Shown piece by piece: positions 19,738 to 30,302 of a DNA stretch of 64,000 nucleotides. This DNA comes from Peltaster fructicola. Lineage: Eukaryota; Ascomycota; Dothideomycetes. Under the pieces are notes generated by a model. That model worked only from the letters and a program-made list of their open reading frames with translations. It was not told where the DNA came from and made no database searches. Positions within the stretch are counted from its first letter, which is position 1. The number at the start of each line of letters is the position of its first letter. The stretch spans positions 3,162,001 through 3,226,000 of the forward strand of contig CP051141.1 in assembly GCA_001592805.2 (NCBI GenBank). Reading direction: 5' to 3'. A program made the translations under genes and the position numbers.

Positions 19738-21305
19738 CTAGTAGTCTCCATCATCTCCATCATCTCCATCATCTCCATCATCTCCATCATCGCAGTCATC
19801 CTCAAACTCATGTGCCTTGTACAGAGTGGCAGTGTCGAGCACTGAGCCGTTACCGCTCGCAATGAACTGAGTTGTGAGGTGAGTGGCATTGTGGAAGATC
19901 AGCTTGCTCCAGCCGTAGACTCCATCGAAGGCCTCACGTGAGTAGTTTCTCAATGGACGAGTCAGCGAGTCCAGACCGTCGTAGTGTCCTGCAGCACCGT
20001 TGGTGATGTACCATGGGTAGCGAGGGTTGTTGAGCTCGTTTGGATCAGCCTTGCCTTGGTAGACTGGTGCTGAACGATCGTAGGCGTGGAAATGACCTGA
20101 CAGGACCAAGTCGACTGAGTAGTTATAGAACAATGGCTCGAACACATCTCTGCAGTCCCAGCATGAAGAAGAGTTAGCATTTGATGCGTACCAAGGACGG
20201 TGACCAGCGACGACAACCCATGGAGTCTTGGTGCGGTCGACGGAAGCAAGATCCTTCGCAAGCCAGTCGGTCTGTTGGTTCATGACACCGAAAGGACCAG
20301 AGTCTTCGCCGAGATTGCCTGGGCTTGGCTCGTCGGGTGCAATGATGCCATGTCCGAGGTCAGTCTCTGTGTCGAACTGGATGAAGTGAACCATGCCGTG
20401 GTCGAAGGAGTACCAGAATACTTCGAGGCCGCCGCTTTCCTGTGCTGGCATTCGGAAGTGGTTGCGTACACCAGTGAAGTTTGTTTGTCCTGGCATGCAG
20501 ATGTCGACAGTGTAGGTGATGTTCTTGGTCTTATCTGTGGTGCCGCCGTTGTCACAATTGGCCTCGTGGTTGCCGACACCGATCATGTATGGGACCTTAG
20601 ATGTGATTGGCACCATCTCGTCGTAGTACTCGTTGAGGATCTTCTCGTAGACCTTGTAGCCGTCAGCGATGGTGGTGTTTGGAAGGAAGCCTCCGATCTC
20701 CTCCTTGAGCCAGGCATCGGCGTAGGCGATATCGCCAGCTGTCAGGGTGTCAATTCGACATCTTGAAACAACGTTCTCAACTTACTGTGCCACAAGAAGT
20801 CATAGTTGTTGATATCGCTCTGAAGAGATTGGATGGTGTTGATCTCTCCTGGCTTCAATGCACCACCGGCGCCCTTGCCAGTCGTGGTGGACAGACCATC
20901 GCGACCGATCAAGCCAAGATCGATAGCAATGGCAACAGTGAATGGTGTCTCATCACCGGCGACACGGCTGGTCTTGAATGAGTACGGAGTCGTCTCATTA
21001 CTGTTCTGTGGCAGATAGTAGTACTGAGTGTTTGGTCGCAGTCCCGAGATCTTGACGTGGTTGTTGTAGGTCAAGGATGTCTTGTAGGTGACAGAAACAT
21101 CCGAGCTAGCCTCTCGGTTCAGCTGATCTGGGCGAAGGCCGTACTTGACAGTCGGCTTGTCAAGCTTCGAGTAGGTGTTCCAGCTGACATGCATGCCATG
21201 TTCACCAGCATACGCCAAGCGCAGCTGCATTGGCTGGGTCGCATTGCTCGCCGCAGCAGCGACGGCTGCGAGTGCAAGGCTGCACAGTGCTCCAAGAACA
21301 ACCAT
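19738..21305 (-). CDS. secreted purple acid phosphatase
   Basis: Two exons, 20786-21305 and 19738-20738 (intron 20739-20785), 506 aa. A signal peptide (VVLGALCSLALAAVAAAA) comes first, then an Fn3-like N-terminal domain (about 25-115), then the metallophosphatase domain. All metal-ligand motifs are visible: AIDLG, GDIAYAD (restored by splicing), GNHE, AGHRPWY and SGHFHAYDR. Many N-glycosylation sequons support secretion. The enzyme releases phosphate from monoesters at acid pH, using a binuclear Fe/Zn or Fe/Mn centre. The C-terminus is odd: (DDG)5 from five perfect copies of a 9-bp repeat, then DY. The gene faces an MFS gene across 758 bp that hold a CCCACGTGGG palindrome, which suggests phosphate-starvation control. 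It may be a neighbour of, not a member of, the metabolite cluster. Confidence 0.93.
19745..19789. repeat. 9-bp coding microsatellite, five perfect copies
   Basis: The unit tctccatca repeats five times without a change on the plus strand. On the minus strand it encodes Asp-Asp-Gly repeats in the last residues of the phosphatase. Perfect in-frame repeats like this vary in length between strains without breaking the frame. Confidence 0.9.
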
Positions 21306-22063
21306 TCTTTCTGTCCACAAAAGTGACGCCGGAAATGTCCATGGCGGCCACCATCAAAGGCATATATAGCATTGAGGCTCAAAAAACTCTGCATGGCACT
21401 CAGTCTGTGCGCCAGGTACATTCATCTCGGTCTGGCAGGTCGATTCAGTAGTGTAGGTCAGTATTGTGCCTGTTCATGAGTGATGTTGGCCCACGTGGGT
21501 GTTGTTAGCATCAAACTACCTCCAAAAAGGCGCAGGGGCCTGCGCGAGGAATCTTCTAGCTTGCAGATCGCAAGGCAAAACAAAGCTTATCAGCAACGTT
21601 GGCGCAGAGCACCAGCAGTATTGTGGAAATCAGATGGGTGCTCGGTCTTGATTCGCGCCGTGGCGAAGTGCATGGAAGGTGAGGAGAGCAGGTTGTGGAA
21701 GAGCACTGGGCCAAATGACTGCCAAACCTTGTTCTTCTTTTCTCTGCCTACACTCATCTCGACCTCAAGCTCTTTCATATTGCAGCAGGACACCTGCGAA
21801 CGTGCTGCCTGAGCATTGCGATGTCCATTGTCGATATCTCCATGGCGATGCCGATGACTGTAGGGCGCGGGCTAGCGTGTTGTAGAAACAAAAGCGATAT
21901 AAAGCTTGAAAGTTCTTCATACTACAGGTAACCAGCATTCGCTGCGCTCACTGATCATCACTCCTGTTCGTCAAGCTCTCGTGCGGTACCTCAGGACAGC
22001 TGAAAGTGCGACAATCACGAGGCTCGTGTTGCTTGAGGCTTTAAACAGCCACCCAAGGCGGTC
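21306..22063. promoter_or_regulatory. divergent promoter region, phosphatase / MFS transporter
   Basis: A 758-bp spacer between two head-to-head genes. Its notable element is the palindrome listed separately at 21490-21499. No small gene with family resemblance was seen. Confidence 0.55.
21490..21499. promoter_or_regulatory. CCCACGTGGG palindrome, candidate Pho4/NUC-1-type bHLH site
   Basis: A perfect 10-bp palindrome around CACGTG, 185 bp upstream of the purple acid phosphatase start and about 565 bp upstream of the MFS start. Yeast Pho4 prefers CACGTG flanked by GG, and the Neurospora homologue NUC-1 uses the same core to induce phosphatases on phosphate starvation. The match and position are seen; control is inferred. 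CBF1-type or SREBP-type factors could also bind a CACGTG core. Confidence 0.5.
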
Positions 22064-23785
22064 ATGAACACCACTTCCCAGACCATCGAACTACAGCCAC
22101 CACCTGGAGCACACCTGGCAGGCGTCTTGGCAACGAAACATGATGTGCCGAGCACAGAAGGACTGGTCTCCAACGTGGACTCAAGCGAATTCCCAAAGCC
22201 ATCACCCTTCCGCGCCGCAGCGGTATACCTCACCGTTGCAGGTATCACATTCGTGTGTTCAATGACAACAGGCTGTCTTGCAACAGGTATACCAGATATG
22301 GCAATCAGACTCAACATACGAGACGGCCTCATTCTTTGGCCAGCAGCCATATACAGTCTCACAAGCGGCTGCACCTTCATCCTTGCAGGCGCTATCGCAG
22401 ATGTCGTTGGATCTCGCAAGGTGTATCTCTTTGGCTGTGTGTCTCTGACATTGACAGTCTTGGCTTGTGGCTTTGCTCGCGACGTCACTGAGCTAATAAT
22501 CTACCGTGGTCTACAAGGCATAGCTGCTAGCTGCTGTCTGCCAACTGCCATCAGCCTCCTATCTGAAACATTCGCACCAGGACGAGCACGAACTCGTGGT
22601 CTTGCTATACAGGGAGCATCGTATCCATTGGGATACTCAGCAGGGCTCTTCCTTGGTGGACTGTTCGTTGACACCATCGGCTGGCGTTGGGGATGGTATC
22701 TCACCGCAATATTCACCGTTCTCGTCTTTGTGGCTGGCATCTGGGCTCTACCAGCAGAGCAAATTAGACATGAAAGAGTCTGGAAGAGGTTGGCAACTGA
22801 CATCGACTGGGTAGGTGCTGTAGCAGTCAGTGGGTGCCTAGGACTTGTTGCATACGTCTTGGCGTAGGTCATGTCGCTGAACAATGGAACTAAGCTAATA
22901 TCTCGCAGTGTTATATCAGGGTCCTCTGACAGCATCAAGCAGCCGCTGAACATATCCTTACTCGTCCTTGGCTTGGCATTAGGCCCTTTGTCGTACTTCT
23001 GGATGCAGAGACAGGAGAAGACTGGTGGCGTAGCGTTAATCCCAACTTCAGTCTGGCCCAACCGCTATTTCACCACCATCTGTGCCATGCTGTTCTTGGC
23101 ATCTGTTACGCTGAACTCCCTCGAGTTCTTCTTCTCGCTCTTGTGAGTATCGTTGCCCTACTACCGGGATGATTGACTGACTTTCATAGCTTCCAGAAGG
23201 TGCAGAACCTGTCAGCCCTGCAGGCCTCACTACGCTTCCTCCCAGAGATAATCATCGGTGCTATCAACAGCTTCGGTACAGATGCGATCCTTCATAAGGT
23301 CTCAACATATCACTTCATCATGAGTCTGTCGATTGGCTCCGTCATTGCACCACTATTGATGGCATTCATGAAGCCAGAATGGTCGTACTGGTACATGGCT
23401 TTCTGGGCCATGACATTGTTGCCCATTGCTGCCGACGGTAAGCTTTTCTCGACACAGCGTGACCCATGACTGACGATCTGCAGCACTCTTCATCGTCGGA
23501 GCAGTTATAATCACTGACACTTTCCCACCACATCGACAAGCTCTTGCAGGCTCGATCTTCAACACTGTTTATCAATTCGGCAGCGCCGTCGGTATTGGAG
23601 TCATGGCCGTCGCGTCGTCAGTTGTCACAGAAGACTCTGGCTGGCAGGACAAGACTGCTCCCGAGGCTCTGCTTGAGGGTTACCGTGCAACATTCTGGGC
23701 TTGTCTTGGAGCAGCAGTCTTCTATACTGCTATCGGAGGCTTTGGGCTCAAGGGCATCGGTAAGGTCGGCTTGAAGACTGAGTAG
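22064..23785 (+). CDS. MFS drug:H+ antiporter-type transporter
   Basis: Four exons: 22064-22863, 22909-23142, 23190-23437 and 23484-23785, 527 aa. The introns are 45, 47 and 46 nt. After a 50-residue cytosolic N-terminus there are 12-14 membrane helices. Motifs visible: GAIADVVGSRKVYLFG (motif A loop between helices 2 and 3), IIYRGLQGIAA (motif B Arg), and PLGYSAGLFLGG (motif C region typical of antiporters). Length and motif C suggest the DHA2-like group, which exports toxins and drugs. It is convergent with the NRPS-like gene with only 67 bp between the stops. Export of that enzyme's product is the natural reading, but a substrate cannot be named. Confidence 0.9.
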
Positions 23786-23852
23786 AAATGCGGGTTCAAT
23801 CTAGACATGGTAGAGTCGATTAGCATCAAGGAGAACACTGAACACGCTCCAT

Positions 23853-26800
23853 CTATATAAGCGCCATCATCTCATCTACAGTCTTGTTCCAATTCGCGGA
23901 ATCGCCCATGGCAACTATCAGCTCTGTCAGATCATGTAGTGCCAGCTCAGCCTCTTCATATGTCAGGTGTTCGGCATCCCAGGTTAGTGAGATGACAACC
24001 GAGCACTTGTCGTCAGCCAGAAATCCTCCAATCGTTAGGCCGTTATCCATTCGAGTCAGGAGTTGTGTCATCTGTAAGCCCCCATCGCTGTCGTGAGCGC
24101 TTGGAGGTGTTGGCAGCCAGTTGAAGCTCTGTCTTCGAATGGAACTCAGTACTGCGTCAGCGTCTCTATCACGTTCTAACCAAGTACGTTGATCGTCCTC
24201 GAAGAGTGGATCTCTTAGGGTGTCTATGATGCGAAGGACTGGTGCCTTGACATGGGCGCTGTTCCGTTCTTCATCCTGAGTGACATGCTGTAGAAAGTCC
24301 ACCACTGAGCTGGTTGTGTTTGTTGCAACGCGGTCGAGGACATACTCTGTTGTACAGCCGGAGATGTCGAGTGGATTGCCTGAGTACAACTCGCGATCTG
24401 CTGTTGAGTAGCTGCCTTTGAATGGCCAGGTACGAGCAGCATTCAGTGTACCAAAGACAGCCTCCTTCGCTCCTGTGCGTCTGACGTTCGTCAAGGCTAT
24501 GGCCGCCTTGACAAGCATGAACACTGGCACGTTGTGCTCGGCCTTGAGTTTTGCGATGTCCGTCACCCGGACGACCTTACGGACTCCTTTTTGCGCTGCC
24601 AGCTTCGCAGATGGTGATGTATTGCGCTCGATCGGGCGAGCTGCTCGGCCGTCCAGACGCCTCCAGCCACCATCGTGTCCTTTGAAGAACTCTGGTGCTC
24701 GCTGTGCTGGCCAGAATGTCTTCTCTGGTAGAGAGCCGAGACATCGCAGCTTTCTCGTCCAATAATCGACACCCTGGCTAGCCTCAGTACTATGCCGGTA
24801 TCGGTGGTAGGCATTTGCATAGTCGAAGAAGGAAACATGCGGCATGAGGGAGTCTTGGCTGGTCATCTGCGCAAATACATCATCAATCCACAGCTTTGTC
24901 ATGCTCATGTCACAGACTGCATGAGATCCGACGACGACGACTCCAGAGCCTCCCTCGCGCAGACTTGCGATGTGCATCTTGAACATTGGTCCGCCTTCAA
25001 CTGCACTGTCCAGCAATGGATCGTTCAGGTAGAGTTGGTTCAGCTCCTCCTTATTAACAAGCTCGTGACCGGAAGTGAGGGCTGTGCGGAACCACTGGTC
25101 AGTAGGTCTGATAGACACAAGCAGTGTCTCGTCTGCAGTCCGGATTGCGATTGAGCGCAAAGAAGCATGATGCTCAAGCATTCCACGCATTGCGGCTTCT
25201 AGCTTGACACTGTCAGCTTTGACAGTGTAGGTCCAGCGGAGGTTCCACGATTGAGGTCTTGCCTTCTGCGCAAAAATGGCGTCCCAGTCGGGAAGAGGAG
25301 CTATGTCCTCGACGTCGTCCCAGACAAGGTAGTGCCTGGCCAGGATGTTTGTGACTTCTGTCTTCAAAATAGAGAATGCTTGTCTATCGTTCTTCAGGAA
25401 GGGTATGTCTGCGGTCGTAGGCGGTCCATGGCGTTTACGTTGTTGTTCTGGCTTGACCGTCTCAGAGCGTGATTCGATGAGGTCGACTTGCTCCTGAATA
25501 GTGGTACACTCTTTGAAGTCCTCGACAGTAATGTCCTTGTTGAGCTTACGCTTAATGACAGAAGATAGCTGCATCATCATGAGCGAGTCTGCGAAAGATT
25601 GGATGATAGTAGAGCTCTGCAGGCTGTTTGCGCCACTGATGTCCTTCCACACTCTTATAAGTACATCCATAGTGCTCGTAGCATCGTCCATACTGCTAAC
25701 TTGTCGAGCGAGATAGTCTCGTACGATCGCAGCAAGCTCGACCTTCCTGATTTTGCCGTTAGCAGTGGTCGGGAACACTTCCAAGCCAAGATCACTCTGA
25801 AGATTAAGTATAAGCTTCGGTGCGAAAGCTGGTCCTAATGTGCTGGATGTCATGGTCTTCAGCTGATCTACAGCGATGCTGCTGTTATCCAGTGTTTGTA
25901 TGACAGCAATGGGGACTTCTCCAGCTGTCTCATCTGGAACGCCTACCACCTGAGCGATATACACTCCTGGTGTCTTTTGTAAACATGCCTCAATGCTGGC
26001 AGGGGAGATGTTTTCGCCACCTCGAATGATGATGTCCTTATATCGACCTGAGATGCGCACGCTTCCGTCTTCCTCCATTACAGCTTGATCACCACTGATG
26101 AGCCAGTGAGAGCCGTTGTCGTCAATGTAGAAAGAGTCTGTTGAGACATTCGTTCCCATGTACGATGCGATCACTTGCGCGCCACCGTTGTGTAGCTCAC
26201 CAGGCAGACCTCGCTCGATGACATCTCGAGTGCCCGGCGCACAGATCTTGACACGAGCACCGCGAGACGGTCGTCCAGAGAAGACCTGGCCATCACGCAT
26301 TGCTCGACCTTCGTCTATCGGCCATATTAGTGTTGTTGGACTCTCAGTCATACCGTAGCTTGTCCCAGCTGGAACACGGAAGTTGATTTCACAGCTCTCT
26401 AGCACACTTGGCACGATGCCAGCACCACTGATATCTATGCCAACGAGAGAGCTGATGTTGGTCTTGGCAAATGCTGGATGCGCCGCGATTGTTTGTGCTG
26501 TAGTCGGCACCAAGCCCATGTGCGTTGCGCTGAACTTCTCAAGGCATGCTAGTGACGCTTGCGCTTCGAATGCCTCAGCAGGAAGAATGACAGTGCCACC
26601 AATCAGGAAGAAAGCCAGCATCCATCCGATGCCATAGGAATGAAAGTTAGGCAGATGTGATATGTACTTGTGACTCGACTTGAGCTTGCGAGGTTCAACG
26701 TAGACGAAAGCTGCGTTCGCTGTCTGTGCACTCGAGATGGCACAGGGTTTTGGTAGTGATGTAGTGCCGCTGGTGAAGAGTATGACTGCTGTTTCGAGCG

Positions 26801-27383
26801 GGTCCGCTTGTGTAGGTGTGTCTGGCGGCGTGAGGTCTGCCTTCATGATGTCCTCAAGCGAATGCCATTGCTGCGACGGTACTGTCTGTGTCAACACAAC
26901 CTTCACAGGGATGTCCTCTGCAGCTTTGCCACCAATGCTTTCTTCGACTTGGGCAGCTATTGTAGCGTCTGCGGTAACGACCACGGCGGGTCGAACTGTC
27001 TTAAGCATATGCGAGATCTCTTGTGCTCTGCTGGCACATTTGGGATTGATTGGAGCCAGTGGCGAGTGAAGGTATGCTGCAGCCCAGAAGAACAGCACCC
27101 ATTCTGCCTGATTGTTTACTAGCACAGCAATTGGTCTGCGATGAATTGGTGTGAGGCGATTCAGCGTTGTGGCGAGTCGACGAGCTGCTCGATCCAATTC
27201 AGCATATGACCATTCGACATGGTCTTTCTGCTCCCGTTGTGCGAGCCATCGGAAGTCATCTGGATGTTGATGGTGTGAGATCAGTGCGGTATCGTTTGGA
27301 TATCTTCCTACCACATCCTGCCAGGCGAGCAGATGGGATAGTCCTGTAACGTCCACTGGAGAACCAGCAGCTTCAGAGAGCAT
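23853..27383 (-). CDS. monomodular NRPS-like enzyme, A-T-C architecture
   Basis: A single exon of 1176 aa with ATG at 27383. An adenylation domain (about 30-555) shows LFTSGTTSLPKP (A3, about 202-213), SYGMTES (A5), WLISGDQAV (A7), GRYKDIIIRGGENISP (A8) and a final Lys in TTANGKIRK (A10). Its overall style is closer to acyl-CoA/aryl ligases than to amino-acid domains. The carrier domain (about 570-640) has FADSLMMMQL with the phosphopantetheine Ser at 600. A condensation domain (about 665-1150) follows. Its active-site motif reads GSHAVCDM: the catalytic His (821) and Asp (825) are kept, while the first His and the Gly of HHxxxDG are changed. So the enzyme can activate a carboxylic acid, load it and transfer it to an amine or alcohol. 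The separate fungal enzymes Fum10 plus Fum14 do similar ester chemistry. It is the core candidate of the cluster. Confidence 0.92.
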   Translation of the reverse strand: MLSEAAGSPVDVTGLSHLLAWQDVVGRYPNDTALISHHQHPDDFRWLAQREQKDHVEWSYAELDRAARRLATTLNRLTPIHRRPIAVLVNNQAEWVLFFWAAAYLHSPLAPINPKCASRAQEISHMLKTVRPAVVVTADATIAAQVEESIGGKAAEDIPVKVVLTQTVPSQQWHSLEDIMKADLTPPDTPTQADPLETAVILFTSGTTSLPKPCAISSAQTANAAFVYVEPRKLKSSHKYISHLPNFHSYGIGWMLAFFLIGGTVILPAEAFEAQASLACLEKFSATHMGLVPTTAQTIAAHPAFAKTNISSLVGIDISGAGIVPSVLESCEINFRVPAGTSYGMTESPTTLIWPIDEGRAMRDGQVFSGRPSRGARVKICAPGTRDVIERGLPGELHNGGAQVIASYMGTNVSTDSFYIDDNGSHWLISGDQAVMEEDGSVRISGRYKDIIIRGGENISPASIEACLQKTPGVYIAQVVGVPDETAGEVPIAVIQTLDNSSIAVDQLKTMTSSTLGPAFAPKLILNLQSDLGLEVFPTTANGKIRKVELAAIVRDYLARQVSSMDDATSTMDVLIRVWKDISGANSLQSSTIIQSFADSLMMMQLSSVIKRKLNKDITVEDFKECTTIQEQVDLIESRSETVKPEQQRKRHGPPTTADIPFLKNDRQAFSILKTEVTNILARHYLVWDDVEDIAPLPDWDAIFAQKARPQSWNLRWTYTVKADSVKLEAAMRGMLEHHASLRSIAIRTADETLLVSIRPTDQWFRTALTSGHELVNKEELNQLYLNDPLLDSAVEGGPMFKMHIASLREGGSGVVVVGSHAVCDMSMTKLWIDDVFAQMTSQDSLMPHVSFFDYANAYHRYRHSTEASQGVDYWTRKLRCLGSLPEKTFWPAQRAPEFFKGHDGGWRRLDGRAARPIERNTSPSAKLAAQKGVRKVVRVTDIAKLKAEHNVPVFMLVKAAIALTNVRRTGAKEAVFGTLNAARTWPFKGSYSTADRELYSGNPLDISGCTTEYVLDRVATNTTSSVVDFLQHVTQDEERNSAHVKAPVLRIIDTLRDPLFEDDQRTWLERDRDADAVLSSIRRQSFNWLPTPPSAHDSDGGLQMTQLLTRMDNGLTIGGFLADDKCSVVISLTWDAEHLTYEEAELALHDLTELIVAMGDSANWNKTVDEMMALI

Positions 27384-28599
27384 GGTTAATCTATATGCTC
27401 AGTCCAGTATATCATCGATGGTCGTTGATGAAAGGTGGAGTCCTTCAAAACGTTTCTGCAAGCATGTCAATCGTGGCAAGATCCCTTGCAGAGCCTATTT
27501 GTATGCATCATAGAACGCGAGCAGTCGCCTGAGAGCTCGTGCAGGGTTGTCCTTCGCAAAGCTTGTCCGAGAGTATCGACGGGCAAAGATAGCATTTACT
27601 GGGCATGGCCCGTTAGGCAGATCAATCCTGCTTGAAAATGTCTAAAGTTACATTGAGCCCGTATATGCAACCTTGCACAAGGATTATTGATGTAGTGTTC
27701 GCCAAAAGAAGGGTGTGTCGCGTGTCTAGGCGATCAGTACCGTGTCTGTAGAGAGCATGGAACTTCCGAGAGACCTGAATTGACACATGTCTCTTTGGTC
27801 CTGTGCAGTTAGCCGTGCTCTTGGCAATATTGTGAACAGGACTGTAGAGCCGTCCTTATCAGCCATCGTATCGGCATGTGAGCAGCACCACCTCCAATAT
27901 GCAGATCTCCCCATAGCCATGTCGATTTTAAGAATGGTTCGCAATGGTTGGAGCAGGACGATAAGGATTTGCAACGGTCTCCCAGCAGTCCTTACGCGCT
28001 TTGGTGAACTCAAAGTAGGCTTCCGGACCTACTTCTGTGCCACCTTGTACAGCCAATGGTGGATGGCTAATTCAAGTTACAAGTCGTGTCACCACTGATT
28101 GCTTTGTGTTTGATGGCTTGTAGTATAATGCTTGACGCGTGGACGACGATAACTGGCCATAATGCAGCCGTCAAGGTCATGGTAAGAAGAGATGAGCTGC
28201 GCATTAAGCATAAAGGCAATTGCGAACGTTGAGGTCGGAGGGATGCACGAAAAGCTTCTTCCTAGACAGAACTCCGAGCGTAGCCAATCAGGATGGCGCC
28301 TCTTTGACTTCTCCCAACCGCCTCCTGACATCAATATCTTGATAATGATCCTTACCGGTATTGACTGTTCTTGTCTTACCCACCTTTCCTGCATGAACCT
28401 TGCTCGGACCTGCGTCAGGCCGTTGAACGACGAGATCATCGCTGTTTGCCAGAGATTTGTAGGTCAGCCGGTACGGTAAGGCGGCTTCTATCTTCAGATG
28501 AGTGTTCTCGTCGTGCCGAGCACAAATCAATATTTGTCTTGGGTCTATTCTTATATCTCTTCGACGAGCTCCTGGTAGCATGCTAACATAATCTGCAAC
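27384..28599. other. long divergent intergenic region, NRPS-like / MFS
   Basis: This 1.2-kb spacer is the promoter region for the A-T-C enzyme (minus) and the monocarboxylate-type MFS (plus). Short open frames on both strands show no family resemblance. A TATA-like tcttatatctctt lies at about 28549-28561, 40 bp before the MFS start. Confidence 0.5.
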
Positions 28600-29919
28600 A
28601 TGTCACGACTACCACATCATGAGCATCAAGCAGCCGACCATCAGCTGTCACAGATCTACAGCAAAGAGGACTACCAGGTGACCGACTCGGCTTTAGATCT
28701 GGTCGAGAAACCAAGACCTACACCTCAACCCTCTCGGCCAGTCGCCCCGGATGGCGGCAGCACGGCGTGGCTACAAGTGCTTGGAGGATACTTTCTGTTC
28801 ATGAACACTTGGGGCATCATCAACGCCTTTGGCGTTTTTCAAACATACTACAGCACGGATCTCCTGGCGGGCACCTCGAACTCCAGCATCGCGTGGATTG
28901 GCACTCTCACCAGCTTCTTGCTGTGCGCATCGCCGATTACCTGGGGACCAGTTTTCGATTTAGGCAGCGCACGACTTCTGGTGATCTTCGGCTCTTTATC
29001 GGTGAGCTTCGGCATCATGATGACCAGCTTGTGCTACAAATACTGGCAGCTCATGCTTGCACAGGGCATATGCGTCGGCATTGGCGGTGGATGCGCATTC
29101 ATAACGGCAACATCGATCCTACCAGCATATTTCATGAAGAAGCGAGCTCTGGCGATGGGACTGGCGGCATCTGGCAGCAGCCTTGGAGGCATCATATACC
29201 CTATCATATTTCACCAACTTGAACCACGCATTGGGTTCGGCTGGGCGGTGCGTGTCATCGGTCTTATCGCTATCACGACGCTCGCGGTACCATGCGCTGT
29301 TATCAAGCCGCTGTCGAAACCACCCGGACGACGGAAGATCTTCGATATGACGATCTTGAAGGAGCTAGAGTTTGAGATATTCAACGTTGCAACCTTCCTT
29401 GGTTTCGTGGGACAATATATACCCTTCTTCTTCATTCAGGAGTACGCCATCTCGCATGATCTCGGTCTGGCTTTCTGGATGCTAATGTTCCTGAATGTCG
29501 GTTCCATACCAGGCAGAATAGTGCCTAGCATGATCGCAGACAGATGGCTGCATCCGCTCATTGTGCTGAGCTGCTGCACTGGATGCGCTGCAATACTGGC
29601 ATTCTGCTGGATTGCCATCCAGCACTCAACCGCTGGGCTGGCGGTCTGGTGCATCCTGTATGGCTTCTTCTCCGGTGCATTTGTCAGTCTGCAAGGTCCG
29701 GCGATCGCAGGCATGACCAAGCAACTCTCGACCATAGGTACAAGATTCGGCATCAACATGTTCGCTGGTGCTCTTGGCATTCTGATCGGTAGTCCCGTTG
29801 GGGGAGCTATTTTCCCGACGTCGTGGCCAGGAGCGCAGTCCTTCTGTGGTGCTTCGCTGGCGCTGAGTGCTGCCACGGTGGCATTGACATATGCTGTCGT
29901 GCGACTGCGGCACAAGTAG
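28600..29919 (+). CDS. MFS monocarboxylate-type transporter
   Basis: A single exon of 439 aa. A 50-residue cytosolic N-terminus precedes the family signature PDGGSTAWLQVLGGYF at the first helix, followed by NTWGIINAFGVFQTYY; both are diagnostic of fungal MCT-like (Mch/ASP) transporters. Twelve helices can be traced, with GICVGIGGGCAFI in helix 4 and MGLAASGSSLGGIIYP in helix 5. Some fungal members move monocarboxylates, riboflavin (Mch5) or siderophore-type products, and many lie in secondary-metabolite clusters. It shares a 1.2-kb promoter region with the A-T-C enzyme, so uptake of its acid substrate or export of its product is plausible. Confidence 0.92.
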   Translation: MSRLPHHEHQAADHQLSQIYSKEDYQVTDSALDLVEKPRPTPQPSRPVAPDGGSTAWLQVLGGYFLFMNTWGIINAFGVFQTYYSTDLLAGTSNSSIAWIGTLTSFLLCASPITWGPVFDLGSARLLVIFGSLSVSFGIMMTSLCYKYWQLMLAQGICVGIGGGCAFITATSILPAYFMKKRALAMGLAASGSSLGGIIYPIIFHQLEPRIGFGWAVRVIGLIAITTLAVPCAVIKPLSKPPGRRKIFDMTILKELEFEIFNVATFLGFVGQYIPFFFIQEYAISHDLGLAFWMLMFLNVGSIPGRIVPSMIADRWLHPLIVLSCCTGCAAILAFCWIAIQHSTAGLAVWCILYGFFSGAFVSLQGPAIAGMTKQLSTIGTRFGINMFAGALGILIGSPVGGAIFPTSWPGAQSFCGASLALSAATVALTYAVVRLRHK

Positions 29920-30302
29920 ACTGAACGCCCATAATGAGAACGAAGCAATTTGTGCTGACGTGAATCGAGTATCTGCTTGCGATGTACTCATACGTATGAA
30001 CAATTACCTAAACTAACAATAATATCTGAACGCATCTGTGGGTATCAACACACTTATGTACCTCCGATTCGTGGTGAAATGCCATGATTCCCGTGCCCAT
30101 TTGTACACATGCTCTCTTGATCTCGTAACGCCGATGTAATGCTGCCAGAAAGCTCTCCCAATGGGCGATATCTGATGATGCTCGATGTCTTGCAACAATA
30201 GTGCGAGGCTTCAGTAACGACTTCTGTGAAGGTTGGTCAGCTTTCGTACTCAGAATGCCGCGGAAGGAGTTGTGTACAGGACGATCGCCGTATCAGCTGC
30301 GG
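29920..30302. other. convergent intergenic region
   Basis: This lies between the stops of the MFS gene and the single-pass protein gene. It should hold both terminators; nothing else is recognised. Confidence 0.5.
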
